From assembly GCA_947176535.1 (NCBI GenBank), contig CAMWQU010000009.1:1-64000 (forward strand): DNA of 64,000 bases, in the 5' to 3' direction. Shown here piece by piece: positions 31,822 to 40,592 of this stretch (position 1 is the first letter of the stretch; each line of letters begins with the position of its first letter). Under the pieces are notes generated by a model. The model saw only the letters and a program-made list of their open reading frames with translations, was not told where the DNA came from and made no database searches. The position numbers and the translations under genes are program-made. Source of the stretch: an uncultured Prevotellaceae bacterium (GTDB lineage: Bacteria; Bacteroidota; Bacteroidia; Bacteroidales; Bacteroidaceae).

Positions 31822-32586
31822 ATGGCCACTATCATCTATCCGTCCCCCATTTTCGGCCCCGTCCGCAGCCGCCGGCTGGGCATTTCGTTGGGCATCAATC
31901 TTTTGCCGAACGACGGCAAATGGTGCTCGTTCGACTGTATCTATTGCGAGTGCGGCCTCAACGGCGAACGCCGCCCCAAGGCTCCCTTGCCCACGCGCGA
32001 CGAGGTGGCTGCGGCACTGGAAAGTCAGTTGCAGCATATGAAAGACGAGGGGCAGCATCCCGACGTACTCACCTTTGCCGGTAACGGAGAGCCGACGCTG
32101 CACCCCGATTTTCCGGCCATAGTGGACGATACCGTCCGCCTGCGCGACCGCTTTTGTCCCGAAGCGCGGATTTCGGTACTGAGCAATTCCACGCAGATTC
32201 ACCGGCCCGAAATCCGAGCAGCTCTGCTGCGGACGGATAACCCCATCATGAAATTAGACACCGTGGATGCGAATTACATACGGAAGGTAGACCGCCCCCA
32301 GGGACGCTATGACGTGGACTGCATCATCCGGCATCTGACGGAAATGTCGCCCGGCGTCATCATACAGACGATGTTTATGGCCGGGGAGGGCGTAGACAAC
32401 ACGGACGACAGTTATGTCCTTCCGTGGATAGAGGCACTGAAAAGCATACGTCCCCGTCAGGTGATGATTTACACCGTCGAGCGGGAGACGCCCGTTCCGG
32501 GATTGGAGAAGGCGGCACCCGAAATTCTCGATGGAATCGCGGAAAAAGTGCGGCAGGCGGGCTTTGATTGCTCCGTGTCGTATTAG
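31822..32586 (+). CDS. Radical SAM protein (COG0731-like)
   Basis: A 254-residue radical SAM protein. The [4Fe-4S] cysteines are in CSFDCIYC (C35, C39, C42), with the SAM-binding glycines in FAGNGEPTLHPDF (about 91-103). The opening FGPVRSRRLGISLGINLLP is typical of the COG0731 group, related to the wybutosine-synthesis radical SAM enzymes; bacterial members have no settled function. ATG 31822 is chosen by the promoter and homology pattern; the longer ORF would begin upstream of the -33 box. It is followed by trkH after 29 bp. Confidence 0.85.
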   Translation: MATIIYPSPIFGPVRSRRLGISLGINLLPNDGKWCSFDCIYCECGLNGERRPKAPLPTRDEVAAALESQLQHMKDEGQHPDVLTFAGNGEPTLHPDFPAIVDDTVRLRDRFCPEARISVLSNSTQIHRPEIRAALLRTDNPIMKLDTVDANYIRKVDRPQGRYDVDCIIRHLTEMSPGVIIQTMFMAGEGVDNTDDSYVLPWIEALKSIRPRQVMIYTVERETPVPGLEKAAPEILDGIAEKVRQAGFDCSVSY

Positions 32587-32615
32587 TTTCCCTTTCCCCA
32601 TACGAAAAGAAAAGC

Positions 32616-34103
32616 ATGAAGAAGAGCATATTCGGCCTGTTGCTGATGATGGAAGCCGTCTTTCTGGCGGTCACTACGCTGGTGGCTCTCTATTATCACT
32701 ACACGCTGGGAGAGAGCGACTGGGAGGCTTTCGCCCTGACCACCGCTATCACCCTGCTTTCGGGCGCAACGCTCACCGTTTACGGCCGGGCCGGGTCGGA
32801 TAGCAGGAAGCGGCAGCTTTCCCGCGGCGGTTCGTTCATCATCGTAGGTATGACGTGGGTGGTGTTCTCCGCTTTCGGTATGCTTCCTTTCATCTTCTAC
32901 GAGGGACTGCCCATCGACCCCGTAAGTGCTTACTTCGAGACCATGAACGGATTCACCACCACCGGTGCCACCGTGCTCTCCGACCTCGAAAGTCTGCCCC
33001 ACGGCATACTCTTCTGGCGCAGTCTCATGCAGTGGTTGGGCGGCTTGGGTATCGTAGTGTTCTCCTTTGCCCTGCTTCCCGTGTCCGACATGAAGAATTC
33101 CACGATGTTTCAGGCCGAAACAACGGGTATCACTCTCAGCCGACTTACCCCGAAAATAGGTTCCACGGCCCGCCGTCTGCTGCTCATCTATCTGCTGCTG
33201 ACGGCCGCTTGTGCCGTAGCCTTTTGGGCCGGCCCCATGAACCTTTTCGATGCGCTGAATCATTCCATGACTGCTGTTTCCACCGGCGGATTCAGCACCC
33301 ATACGGCAAGTATCGGTTACTTTCAGTCGGCTTACATCGAGTATGTGACTGCCGCGTTTATGTTCATTTCGAGCATCAATTTTTACCTCCTCTACTACAT
33401 CTCCATCCGTCGGTGGCAGGTCTGCGTCCGGAACGAGGAGTTGCAGTCCTATGTACTTATGTTTGTGGGCATGATGGCTTTCTTCTGTCTGATGTTCCGC
33501 TTCTACTCCTCTGTCTCCTGTCCGGTGTCCATGCCGCAGACCGGTGAGGAAATCTTCCGCACGTCATTCTTTCATGTATCGAGCATCTTCACTTCCACTT
33601 CTTTCACGGCCCGGGACTTCGTCTGCGTGAATACCCCGTTCTGGTTTCCCACGTTGCTGATGATGATTATCGGCGGTTGCGCCGGCAGTACGTCGGGCGG
33701 TGTGAAGGTGGTGCGCGTGATTATCTACATGAAGAATGTGCTGCGCGAGTTCCGCATCCATCTCCATCCGCGCGCCATCATCAGCATACGCATGAACGGA
33801 CACGTCGTTTCCGACCAGCACGTGCGGCGCGTCATGTCGTATCTCGTTGTCTATGTGTTGCTGTTGGTGGTGGGAAGTGCCATTTTCAGCATGTTGTTGG
33901 GGTACGGTCTCGAAGCGTCCGTTGCGCTCTGCATCGCCAGTTTCAGTAACGTTGGGTCGTCTTTGGGCGAACTGGGACTGCCCGGAGACTATGCCTCGTT
34001 GCCTGCTTTCGGTAAGATATTCCTGAGTCTGCTTATGCTTATCGGACGTTTGGAAATCTTCACCGTCCTCTTCCTCTTCATGCCCAAATCGTGGAGGCTG
34101 TAA
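32616..34103 (+). CDS. trkH: TrkH-type potassium uptake protein
   Basis: A 495-residue inner-membrane K+ transporter subunit with the four-fold membrane-pore-membrane plan of the TrkH/KtrB family. Selectivity-filter segments are recognisable: FTTTGATVL, VSTGGFSTH, TSFTARDF and FSNVGSSLG, each with the key filter glycine or equivalent. It imports potassium together with a cytoplasmic TrkA-type NAD-binding subunit. No trkA is next to it here, although the two are often neighbours. It is probably co-transcribed with the radical SAM gene and is followed by a strong terminator. Confidence 0.9.
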   Translation: MKKSIFGLLLMMEAVFLAVTTLVALYYHYTLGESDWEAFALTTAITLLSGATLTVYGRAGSDSRKRQLSRGGSFIIVGMTWVVFSAFGMLPFIFYEGLPIDPVSAYFETMNGFTTTGATVLSDLESLPHGILFWRSLMQWLGGLGIVVFSFALLPVSDMKNSTMFQAETTGITLSRLTPKIGSTARRLLLIYLLLTAACAVAFWAGPMNLFDALNHSMTAVSTGGFSTHTASIGYFQSAYIEYVTAAFMFISSINFYLLYYISIRRWQVCVRNEELQSYVLMFVGMMAFFCLMFRFYSSVSCPVSMPQTGEEIFRTSFFHVSSIFTSTSFTARDFVCVNTPFWFPTLLMMIIGGCAGSTSGGVKVVRVIIYMKNVLREFRIHLHPRAIISIRMNGHVVSDQHVRRVMSYLVVYVLLLVVGSAIFSMLLGYGLEASVALCIASFSNVGSSLGELGLPGDYASLPAFGKIFLSLLMLIGRLEIFTVLFLFMPKSWRL

Positions 34104-34108
34104 TAAAA

Positions 34109-34162
34109 AAACGGAATGCCCCCGGAAAGTCTCATAACTGACTTTCCGGGGGCATTCCGTTT
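34109..34162. terminator. Strong bidirectional terminator
   Basis: A perfect stem of more than 20 bp (ACGGAATGCCCCCGGAAAGT and its complement) with an 8-nt loop, flanked by an A-run on the left and TTTGTG on the right. It serves the convergent trkH and nadB genes. Confidence 0.9.
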
Positions 34163-34184
34163 GTGTTAGGGAGTAGGGTAGGCT

Positions 34185-35774
34185 TTACTTCTGGTCGTAA
34201 GCGTGTTTGGGGTAATCGACAGTGTAATGCAGACCTCTGCTTTCCTTGCGCTCGATAGCCTGCCGGGTAATGAGGTAACCTACATTTATCATGTTGCGGA
34301 GTTCGCAAATGTCCTTGGTGGGCTTCACGCGCTTGAAGAGTTCCTCGGTCTCTTCATAGAGCAGGTCGAGGCGTGTCCACGCCCGTTTCAGACGGAGGTC
34401 GCTGCGCACGATGCCTACGTAGTTCGACATAATCTGTCCCACTTCGCGCATATCCTGAGCAATCAGCACCTTCTCCTCATTTGACATCGTGCCCTCGTCG
34501 TTCCATTCCGGTACGTGGTCATTGAACTGATATTCGTCGATGTGTTCGACGGAATGTCTGGCGGCCGAGTCGGCGTACACCACGGCTTCGATGAGCGAAT
34601 TGGAGGCCAGACGGTTGCCGCCGTGCAGGCCCGTGCAGGAGCATTCGCCCACGGCATAGAGCCGGTGGATGGTGGATTCTCCGTTCAAATCCACCTTGAT
34701 GCCGCCGCACATGTAGTGAGCGGAGGGGCAGACGGGAATCATCTGCTTCGTGATGTCGATGCCGATGGAGAGGCATTTGGCATAGATGTTCGGGAAGTGA
34801 TGTTTCGTCTCTTCGGGATTCTTGTGGGTAACGTCGAGGCAGACATGGTCGATGCCGTGAATCTTCATTTCACGGTCGATGGCCCGTGCCACAATGTCGC
34901 GCGGTGCCAGCGAAAGGCGTTTGTCGTACTTCTGCATGAATTCCTCGCCGTTGGGCAGCTTCAGAATGCCTCCGTACCCGCGCATGGCCTCGGTAATGAG
35001 ATAGGCGGGATGAGTCTCGGACGGATTGTAGAGCACGGTGGGATGGAACTGCACGAACTCCATATCCTTCACGATACCCTTGGCGCGATAGACCATGGCA
35101 ATGCCGTCGCCCGTGGCGATGTTCGGGTTTGAAGTGGTGGCATACACGGCTCCCGTACCGCCCGTAGCCATAAGCGTGACGCGGGAAAGGAACGTGTCCA
35201 CCTTCTGCGTATCGGGGTCTAATATATACGCTCCGTAGCACTCAATGTCATTCATGTGCCGGTTCACCTCACGGCCGAGATGGTGCTGAGTGATAATCTC
35301 CACGGCATAGTGGTTCTCAAGGACTGTAATCCGCTTGTCCCTTCTTACAGCCTCCATCAGGCCGCGCTGAATCTCGAAACCCGTATCGTCGGCATGATGC
35401 AGGATGCGGAACTCGGAATGGCCGCCCTCGCGGTGCAGGTCAAATTCGCCATCCTCCTTTTTGTCGAAGTTCACGCCCCACCGCAGCAGGTCTTCAATAC
35501 CCTTGGGAGCATTCTTCACCACCTGTTCCACGGCTGCCGGGTCGCTGATGTAGTCTCCCGCCACCATGGTATCGTGTACGTGCTTCTCGAAATTATCCAC
35601 CCGCAGGTTTGTCACTGATGCTATGCCGCCCTGCGCCTTGGCCGTATTGGCCTCGTCGAGTGTGGTTTTGCATACGAGGGCTATCTTTCCCTTGCCGCTA
35701 TTGGCCACTTTCAGGGCATAGCTCATGCCGGCCACGCCGCCACCAATAATCAGAAAATCGAATTTTCGTATCAT
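34185..35774 (-). CDS. nadB: L-aspartate oxidase
   Basis: A 529-residue FAD enzyme that oxidises L-aspartate to iminoaspartate, the first step of de novo NAD synthesis; under anaerobiosis it can use fumarate as electron acceptor. FAD-binding motif IIGGGVAGMSYALKVA (about residues 9-24), TAKAQGGIASV near 44-54, the active-site region HREGGHSEFRI near 113-123, and GLHGGNRLASNSLIEAVV near 367-384. It resembles FrdA, but the LHGGNRLASNSL motif and the lack of the FrdA histidine motif support NadB. No nadA or nadC is adjacent. It has its own promoter. Confidence 0.93.
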   Translation of the reverse strand: MIRKFDFLIIGGGVAGMSYALKVANSGKGKIALVCKTTLDEANTAKAQGGIASVTNLRVDNFEKHVHDTMVAGDYISDPAAVEQVVKNAPKGIEDLLRWGVNFDKKEDGEFDLHREGGHSEFRILHHADDTGFEIQRGLMEAVRRDKRITVLENHYAVEIITQHHLGREVNRHMNDIECYGAYILDPDTQKVDTFLSRVTLMATGGTGAVYATTSNPNIATGDGIAMVYRAKGIVKDMEFVQFHPTVLYNPSETHPAYLITEAMRGYGGILKLPNGEEFMQKYDKRLSLAPRDIVARAIDREMKIHGIDHVCLDVTHKNPEETKHHFPNIYAKCLSIGIDITKQMIPVCPSAHYMCGGIKVDLNGESTIHRLYAVGECSCTGLHGGNRLASNSLIEAVVYADSAARHSVEHIDEYQFNDHVPEWNDEGTMSNEEKVLIAQDMREVGQIMSNYVGIVRSDLRLKRAWTRLDLLYEETEELFKRVKPTKDICELRNMINVGYLITRQAIERKESRGLHYTVDYPKHAYDQK

Positions 35775-35798
35775 GGTATCTTTCGTTTATCCTGTCTG

Positions 35799-35806
35799 CA
35801 AATTTA
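35799..35806 (-). promoter_or_regulatory. Probable -7 box for nadB
   Basis: The minus strand reads TAAATTTG, exact TAnnTTTG, 25 bp before the nadB start. Confidence 0.5.
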
Positions 35807-35876
35807 CATAAAAAAGGTTAATCATTACATCAACATCCCAAATAATTTGTAACTTTACGGCAAAACATTGTCGTTT

Positions 35877-37109
35877 ATGCCGAGAATCATTCATCTGCTA
35901 TACTTCTTTATCCTGACGTGTGCAAACGTTCATGCCGCTGACACCCTATCCGGACAACTGCGCCGGAACACGAATACCGTTCCCCCGGATGAGGCAACAA
36001 CGTGGACGGGACGGATGCAGCGGCAACTGGACTCGCTGGTGAATCTGCCCCTGTTTGAAACGACACAACTGGGGCTGTACGTGTATGATCTGACCGACGG
36101 GCGCGACCTCTTCAGCGTGAACAGCCGGCACCGGATGCGCCCCGCCAGCAGTCAGAAAGTGGTGACGGCCGTCTCCGCCCTGCACCTGCTGGGAGGAGAT
36201 TACTCCTACAAAACCCGGATGTTGCTCACGGGTGAGGTGCGCGATAGCGTGCTTTGGGGAGACATCTGCTTTGTGGGAGGCATGGACCCGCTGCTTTCCC
36301 GGGGGGAAGTGTTCCGGATGGTGCAGTCCCTCGGCGAGGCCGGTATCGACTCCATTGCCGGGGTTGTGTACATTGACAATAGCTTCAAGGACAGCGATGA
36401 CTGGGGATGGGGATGGTGCTGGGACGACGACATGACGCCCTTGCGGTCGCTCTTGGTGGAAAAGAAGGACTGTTTCGTAAGCGAACTGCCGGATGACTTT
36501 TGTCGTGTCGGCATCCGGGGCGTAACCGCAGAGCGCATCCTACAGTCCGAATGCCCTGCCGATGCACGTCTGTTCTGTGAAGTCACGCACACCATCAACG
36601 AGGCTTTGCAGCGCATGATGAAGCGGTCGGACAACTATTATGCCGAGTCGATGTTCTACCAACTGGCGACTCTGAGCGACCGGAAGCCCGCCACGCGGAA
36701 AGAGAGTGTGGCGCAAATCAACCGACTGATATGCGCCATCGGGCTGAATCCTGACGATTACCAGATAGCCGATGGCAGCGGAGTGTCGCTCTATACCTAC
36801 GTCTCTCCCGAACTGCTTGTCGGTATGCTTCGGCATGCCTGGCAGGACGAGCGCATCCGTCAGAGTCTCTATCCCAGTCTGCCCGTTGCGGGCGTAGACG
36901 GGACGCTGGAAAAACGGATGCGGCGAACCGCCGCGCGGGGTAACGTGCACGCCAAGACGGGCACCGTGACGGGCATCAGCAGCCTCACCGGCTATGCCAC
37001 TTCGCCCGAGGGTCACGTTCTGGCTTTCTGCATCATCAACCAAGGCATTCCCAAGGGCAGCCTTGGCCGCGACTGGCAAGACAAAGTATGTGAAGTCTTC
37101 TGCAAATAA
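35877..37109 (+). CDS. dacB: PBP4-type D-Ala-D-Ala carboxypeptidase/endopeptidase
   Basis: A 410-residue exported class C (S13-like) peptidoglycan peptidase that trims or opens peptide cross-links. The signal peptide is about 1-21. Catalytic motifs: SSQK (91-94, SxxK type), SDN (251-253) and KTG (360-362). It is shorter than E. coli PBP4 (about 477), with a reduced inserted region between motifs one and two. A TTG nine bases upstream gives a slightly longer ORF, but ATG 35877 (MPRIIHLLYF) starts the signal peptide. It is followed by the HAD/hotdog gene after 11 bp. Confidence 0.9.
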   Translation: MPRIIHLLYFFILTCANVHAADTLSGQLRRNTNTVPPDEATTWTGRMQRQLDSLVNLPLFETTQLGLYVYDLTDGRDLFSVNSRHRMRPASSQKVVTAVSALHLLGGDYSYKTRMLLTGEVRDSVLWGDICFVGGMDPLLSRGEVFRMVQSLGEAGIDSIAGVVYIDNSFKDSDDWGWGWCWDDDMTPLRSLLVEKKDCFVSELPDDFCRVGIRGVTAERILQSECPADARLFCEVTHTINEALQRMMKRSDNYYAESMFYQLATLSDRKPATRKESVAQINRLICAIGLNPDDYQIADGSGVSLYTYVSPELLVGMLRHAWQDERIRQSLYPSLPVAGVDGTLEKRMRRTAARGNVHAKTGTVTGISSLTGYATSPEGHVLAFCIINQGIPKGSLGRDWQDKVCEVFCK

Positions 37110-37120
37110 ATATAAGCGTT

Positions 37121-38353
37121 ATGAAGTACAAACTCATCGTCCTCGATGTGGACGGAACCATGCTGAACAGCAACCGCGAAGTGACAAAGCGCACGGTGCA
37201 GACCCTGCGCAGGGTACAACAGATGGGCATAAAGGTGGCACTGGCATCGGGTCGCCCGACCTACGGCATCCTGCCTCTGGCACGCCAAATAGACCTCGAT
37301 GTCTACGAGGGATATATCATCTCGTACAACGGGGCGCAGGTGATGGAGGCCAAGGACGGGCAAATCATCTTCGAGCGCCGTATCGACCCTCAGATGGTGC
37401 CTTACATCGAGAAGAAAGCCCGGAAAATGGGGCTCACCATGGCCTACTACGACGGCAACGAGGTGGTGAGCGACGACATCAGCAATCCGCACATCGTGGA
37501 CGAGGCGCAGATGAACGGTATGTCCCTGCGTCAGGACGAAATGATTTCCGTAGGCATGGACGACTGGCCCTCCGAGATTATGTTGGTGAGCGATGACGAG
37601 CAGGCCCTGAACAGTCTGGAAGAGCACATGCAGCGTCACCTCGCCGGAGTGATGGACACCATTCATTCCAATCCCTATTATTTGGAGATTGTCGGTTATC
37701 AGGTCGGCAAGAGTTACGCCATGAGCGCACTGGTGCAGAAGATGGGCATTCAGATGAGCGAAGTGCTGGCCATCGGCGACGGTGCGGCCGACATCAACAT
37801 GCTGCAGATGGCCGGAACGGGCGTGGCCATGGGAAATGCCACCGAGGGCGTGCGCCGCTGTGCCGACTTCACCACCCTCTCCAACGACGAGGACGGTGCG
37901 GCCGTGGCCATTGAGCGGGCCATAGTCCGGGAGGTGCGTGTGGCCGACATTCCCATAGATGCCATCAATGCCCAGAGCGGCACTACGCTCATGGGAAATT
38001 TGGGCATACAATACACCTTTGCCAGTGCCGAGCGCGTGGAGGCCACCATGCCCGTAGACCACCGCACGCGCCAGCCCTTCGGAATCCTGCACGGCGGAGC
38101 CACTCTCGCTTTGGCCGAGACTGTGGCAGGACTGGGTTCGATGATTGCCTGCCAGCCCGACGAGTTTGTCGTGGGTATGCAGGTCAGCGGAAACCACGTC
38201 AGCAGTGCTTATGAGGGCGACACGGTACGTGCCGTCTGCACGCCGGTGCATCTGGGGCGGTCGAGCCACGTCTGGAATGTGGACGTATTCACCAGTACCG
38301 ACAAACTGGTCAGCAGCGTCCGCGTGGTGAACTCCGTAATGAAGAAGAAATAA
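37121..38353 (+). CDS. HAD phosphatase fused to hotdog thioesterase
   Basis: A 410-residue two-domain protein. Residues about 1-270 form a Cof/HAD-IIB phosphatase: DVDGT with catalytic D9 and D11, then SGRPTYG, and the metal-binding GDGAAD (219-224). Residues about 285-410 form a hotdog thioesterase of the PaaI/MenI type, with FGILHGGATLALAETVA (about 318-334) and a C-terminal strand set SSHVWNVDVF. MenI-like thioesterases release dihydroxynaphthoate from CoA in menaquinone synthesis; that role is possible but unproven, and the HAD substrate is unknown. No stop or frameshift separates the domains. Co-oriented with the PBP4 gene. Confidence 0.88.
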   Translation: MKYKLIVLDVDGTMLNSNREVTKRTVQTLRRVQQMGIKVALASGRPTYGILPLARQIDLDVYEGYIISYNGAQVMEAKDGQIIFERRIDPQMVPYIEKKARKMGLTMAYYDGNEVVSDDISNPHIVDEAQMNGMSLRQDEMISVGMDDWPSEIMLVSDDEQALNSLEEHMQRHLAGVMDTIHSNPYYLEIVGYQVGKSYAMSALVQKMGIQMSEVLAIGDGAADINMLQMAGTGVAMGNATEGVRRCADFTTLSNDEDGAAVAIERAIVREVRVADIPIDAINAQSGTTLMGNLGIQYTFASAERVEATMPVDHRTRQPFGILHGGATLALAETVAGLGSMIACQPDEFVVGMQVSGNHVSSAYEGDTVRAVCTPVHLGRSSHVWNVDVFTSTDKLVSSVRVVNSVMKKK

Positions 38354-38372
38354 TATAAAGTACGCGCATAAG

Positions 38373-38411
38373 AAAGGCTCCCCGTCGTCAATAAGACAAC
38401 GGGGAGCCTTT
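38373..38411. terminator. Bidirectional terminator
   Basis: AAAGGCTCCCCGT (38373-38385) pairs perfectly with ACGGGGAGCCTTT (38399-38411), followed by AATTTTTT. It serves the converging HAD-fusion and lipoprotein genes. Confidence 0.88.
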
Positions 38412-38417
38412 AATTTT

Positions 38418-40304
38418 TTACCATTCAAGTGTTTCTTTAGTGCGAAACATATATCTTGCTTTCGTTCCTTTCTGAAGTTCACCATAAAGCTCACTGTTTG
38501 TTTCAAACAACACGGTTCCGTCTGCAGCAAAGGCTGTACATTTTATAGTGGACAGCATTTGCGGATGAACGAAAAGGGAAACTTTATGGTCACCGTTGGT
38601 ATTATAGACCGTTACTTTATTTGACTTATTCTCGTATGAAATCGGATATTGCTTCGGGTACATATAGGTAGTTACTTCGCCGGACAGGAAACCATCTGAA
38701 CCCAACTCCACCTGAAGTTTGGCGAAGTTACGTTCTACAGACCAGTCTTCACCATAGAACTCCAGCATGAGCAGAGAACATGCTGTTTCCAATTTCGCCA
38801 ATGCGGGATTGGGCACGACATATCCATTCCCGTCTTTGAGTGCTGCATAGCATGGAATATTCTTTGTGACAGATGCGTTACTTGCCTGAACCCGTACCTT
38901 TCCGGCCCATTCTATCGGGTACTCCTCCTCGTCATCATCTTCTTCTATATATTCGTCTGTTTCGGCTTTATAGGTAAACGTTGCGCATAGGACATCTCCG
39001 TTCTTTCCTGCCACCACCATTTCCGGCATGTTGGAGATTCCATATCCTTTGTCGGTCTTGGGCACTTCCACGTAATACATATTCTCCTCGGCGTCAAAAA
39101 GGAGGGTATAATTCTCTCCGTTTACATTGACCTTATTTTCGTCCGACGCTCTCGACCCTCCCGTGAACTGTGAGCCCATATCTATGTACAATCTCTGCCC
39201 GTTTCCGCTTTGGTTCGTCGTATTCGTGTATAGGATTTCTCCGTCCTTTGCTTTTACATATAAGTGTCCCCTACGGCCTGACATGTCAGGATTGGCCGCA
39301 ATATTTATCTTGAGCGTGTATAGGTTGGAACAGATTTCTTTTACCTCCGCGTTTATCCAATCCACATCACTTTCGATGCTGAAATTTTCGCATGAGACGG
39401 CGTAGTATTCTTTAGTTCCGCCTTCGCTTTCGGTATCAAATCTGTACATATTGCCAAACCATACATCCAAATCCCCCACATAAATAACATGGAAGCCTTT
39501 GGAGTATTCTTTGTCCAGCAGAGTATAGAATGGCGGAATCTTGAAGTCTGTCATTCCGTTCTTGTGGTAATAGTTGATTAAGTTGCGAACCACGTCGGAA
39601 ACGGAAACGTTTCGGTCTTCGCTGAAAACATCCTCCAGTAACTTATCGGACAGGCCTCCGGTGGCCTCAAACTCGGAGGATATATCGGAAATCAGTTTTT
39701 GTACTTCTCCGGCATTTCTTCCCTCCTGAATCAGGCACGATACGGCCAGCAGCACTGCATTGGCGTATCCGTCTTCCGATATGTTCATCTCCTCAAAGCC
39801 AACTGTAATGTCTTCTGTCCGGAAAGGAAACATACTGACGGCCTCTCTTTCCGCTTGTTTCTTGGCCGATTCGAAAGGCCGGCCCTCAGCGATGAGCTTC
39901 CTGATGCGGCCGCTGGTCATCGTTGTAAGCAGGTTTATGTTGATGTTCTTCTGCGAGGAACGGACTAAGGCGTTCAGGTAGATAGGTGCGGCGGAAACCT
40001 CTCCCGTGTTTTCAACGAAGTAATAACCCTCCGCTTTCAGTTCGAGGTATGGAGCTGCAACCTTTGAGGAAATGGCGAAAGCTCCTAAGTCATCTTTGAT
40101 TGTACCGGGAAAACTCTCTCCGGTGGCGGATAGGTCATTGTTCAGCGCGTAGGCGGTGATGGACGAACCTTTTATAAACTGCCCTTTCTGAGCGTAACCG
40201 GCCATCGAAAAATCGGATGCCGCGCCGTTGCTGTTATTCTCTTTCTCGCAGGACATGAGTAGTCCGACGGATAATAATGTAATAAATAGTTTGACTAACT
40301 TCAT
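38418..40304 (-). CDS. Large lipoprotein of unknown function
   Basis: A 628-residue lipoprotein with signal peptide and lipobox (GLLMSC, Cys near 19) followed by EKENNSN, a surface-export-like acidic/polar linker. The N-terminal part has a region reminiscent of carboxypeptidase-regulatory folds (GSSITAYALNNDLSATGESF) and helical segments; the C-terminal half is beta-rich and includes an acidic stretch (EYIEEDDDEEEY). No enzyme motif is recognised. The longer ORF begins in the upstream repeat and is rejected. The stop codon lies only 6 bp from the terminator. Likely at the cell surface; a binding or structural role is inference. Confidence 0.72.
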   Translation of the reverse strand: MKLVKLFITLLSVGLLMSCEKENNSNGAASDFSMAGYAQKGQFIKGSSITAYALNNDLSATGESFPGTIKDDLGAFAISSKVAAPYLELKAEGYYFVENTGEVSAAPIYLNALVRSSQKNININLLTTMTSGRIRKLIAEGRPFESAKKQAEREAVSMFPFRTEDITVGFEEMNISEDGYANAVLLAVSCLIQEGRNAGEVQKLISDISSEFEATGGLSDKLLEDVFSEDRNVSVSDVVRNLINYYHKNGMTDFKIPPFYTLLDKEYSKGFHVIYVGDLDVWFGNMYRFDTESEGGTKEYYAVSCENFSIESDVDWINAEVKEICSNLYTLKINIAANPDMSGRRGHLYVKAKDGEILYTNTTNQSGNGQRLYIDMGSQFTGGSRASDENKVNVNGENYTLLFDAEENMYYVEVPKTDKGYGISNMPEMVVAGKNGDVLCATFTYKAETDEYIEEDDDEEEYPIEWAGKVRVQASNASVTKNIPCYAALKDGNGYVVPNPALAKLETACSLLMLEFYGEDWSVERNFAKLQVELGSDGFLSGEVTTYMYPKQYPISYENKSNKVTVYNTNGDHKVSLFVHPQMLSTIKCTAFAADGTVLFETNSELYGELQKGTKARYMFRTKETLEW

Positions 40305-40309
40305 AAGAA

Positions 40310-40317
40310 CAAAAGTA
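40310..40317 (-). promoter_or_regulatory. Probable -7 box, possibly leaderless lipoprotein mRNA
   Basis: The minus strand reads TACTTTTG (TAnnTTTG) only 5 bp before the ATG at 40304. If used, transcription would begin at or next to the start codon. No -33 box is clear. Confidence 0.4.
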
Positions 40318-40419
40318 CGGATTTTTTCTGTATCGTGGACGATTTCATAAGTTTTTTTGTGCATGGATGGCGAAAAGCGCAGTACAATCGGCGTAGCTTC
40401 CCTATACCCCCCAAAAAAT

Positions 40420-40509
40420 GTCCATAGGAGGACGGGGCTCCGTCCCGGGCAGGATTCGCCTCCGTCCATAGCGGGACAGCGCCTCGTCCATAGCGGGACC
40501 GAAGCCCGC
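40420..40509. repeat. REP-like repeat R5
   Basis: Contains GTCCATAGGAGGACGG, CTCCGTCCCGGGCAGG, CTCCGTCCATAGCGGGAC and CTCGTCCATAGCGGGAC. It lies between divergent genes, immediately upstream of the GH3 promoter. Confidence 0.75.
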
Positions 40510-40533
40510 TGACGTAGGGATGTGGCCGGGATG

Positions 40534-40565
40534 TTTGGCATTTTCGCAGTTTATTTATACTTTTG
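40534..40565 (+). promoter_or_regulatory. Promoter of the GH3 gene
   Basis: TTTG (40534-40537), 20 nt, TACTTTTG (40558-40565). Full consensus match, 27 bp before the ATG. Confidence 0.78.
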
Positions 40566-40592
40566 TCCCGAAAAACAGAAGATATATCCGTT

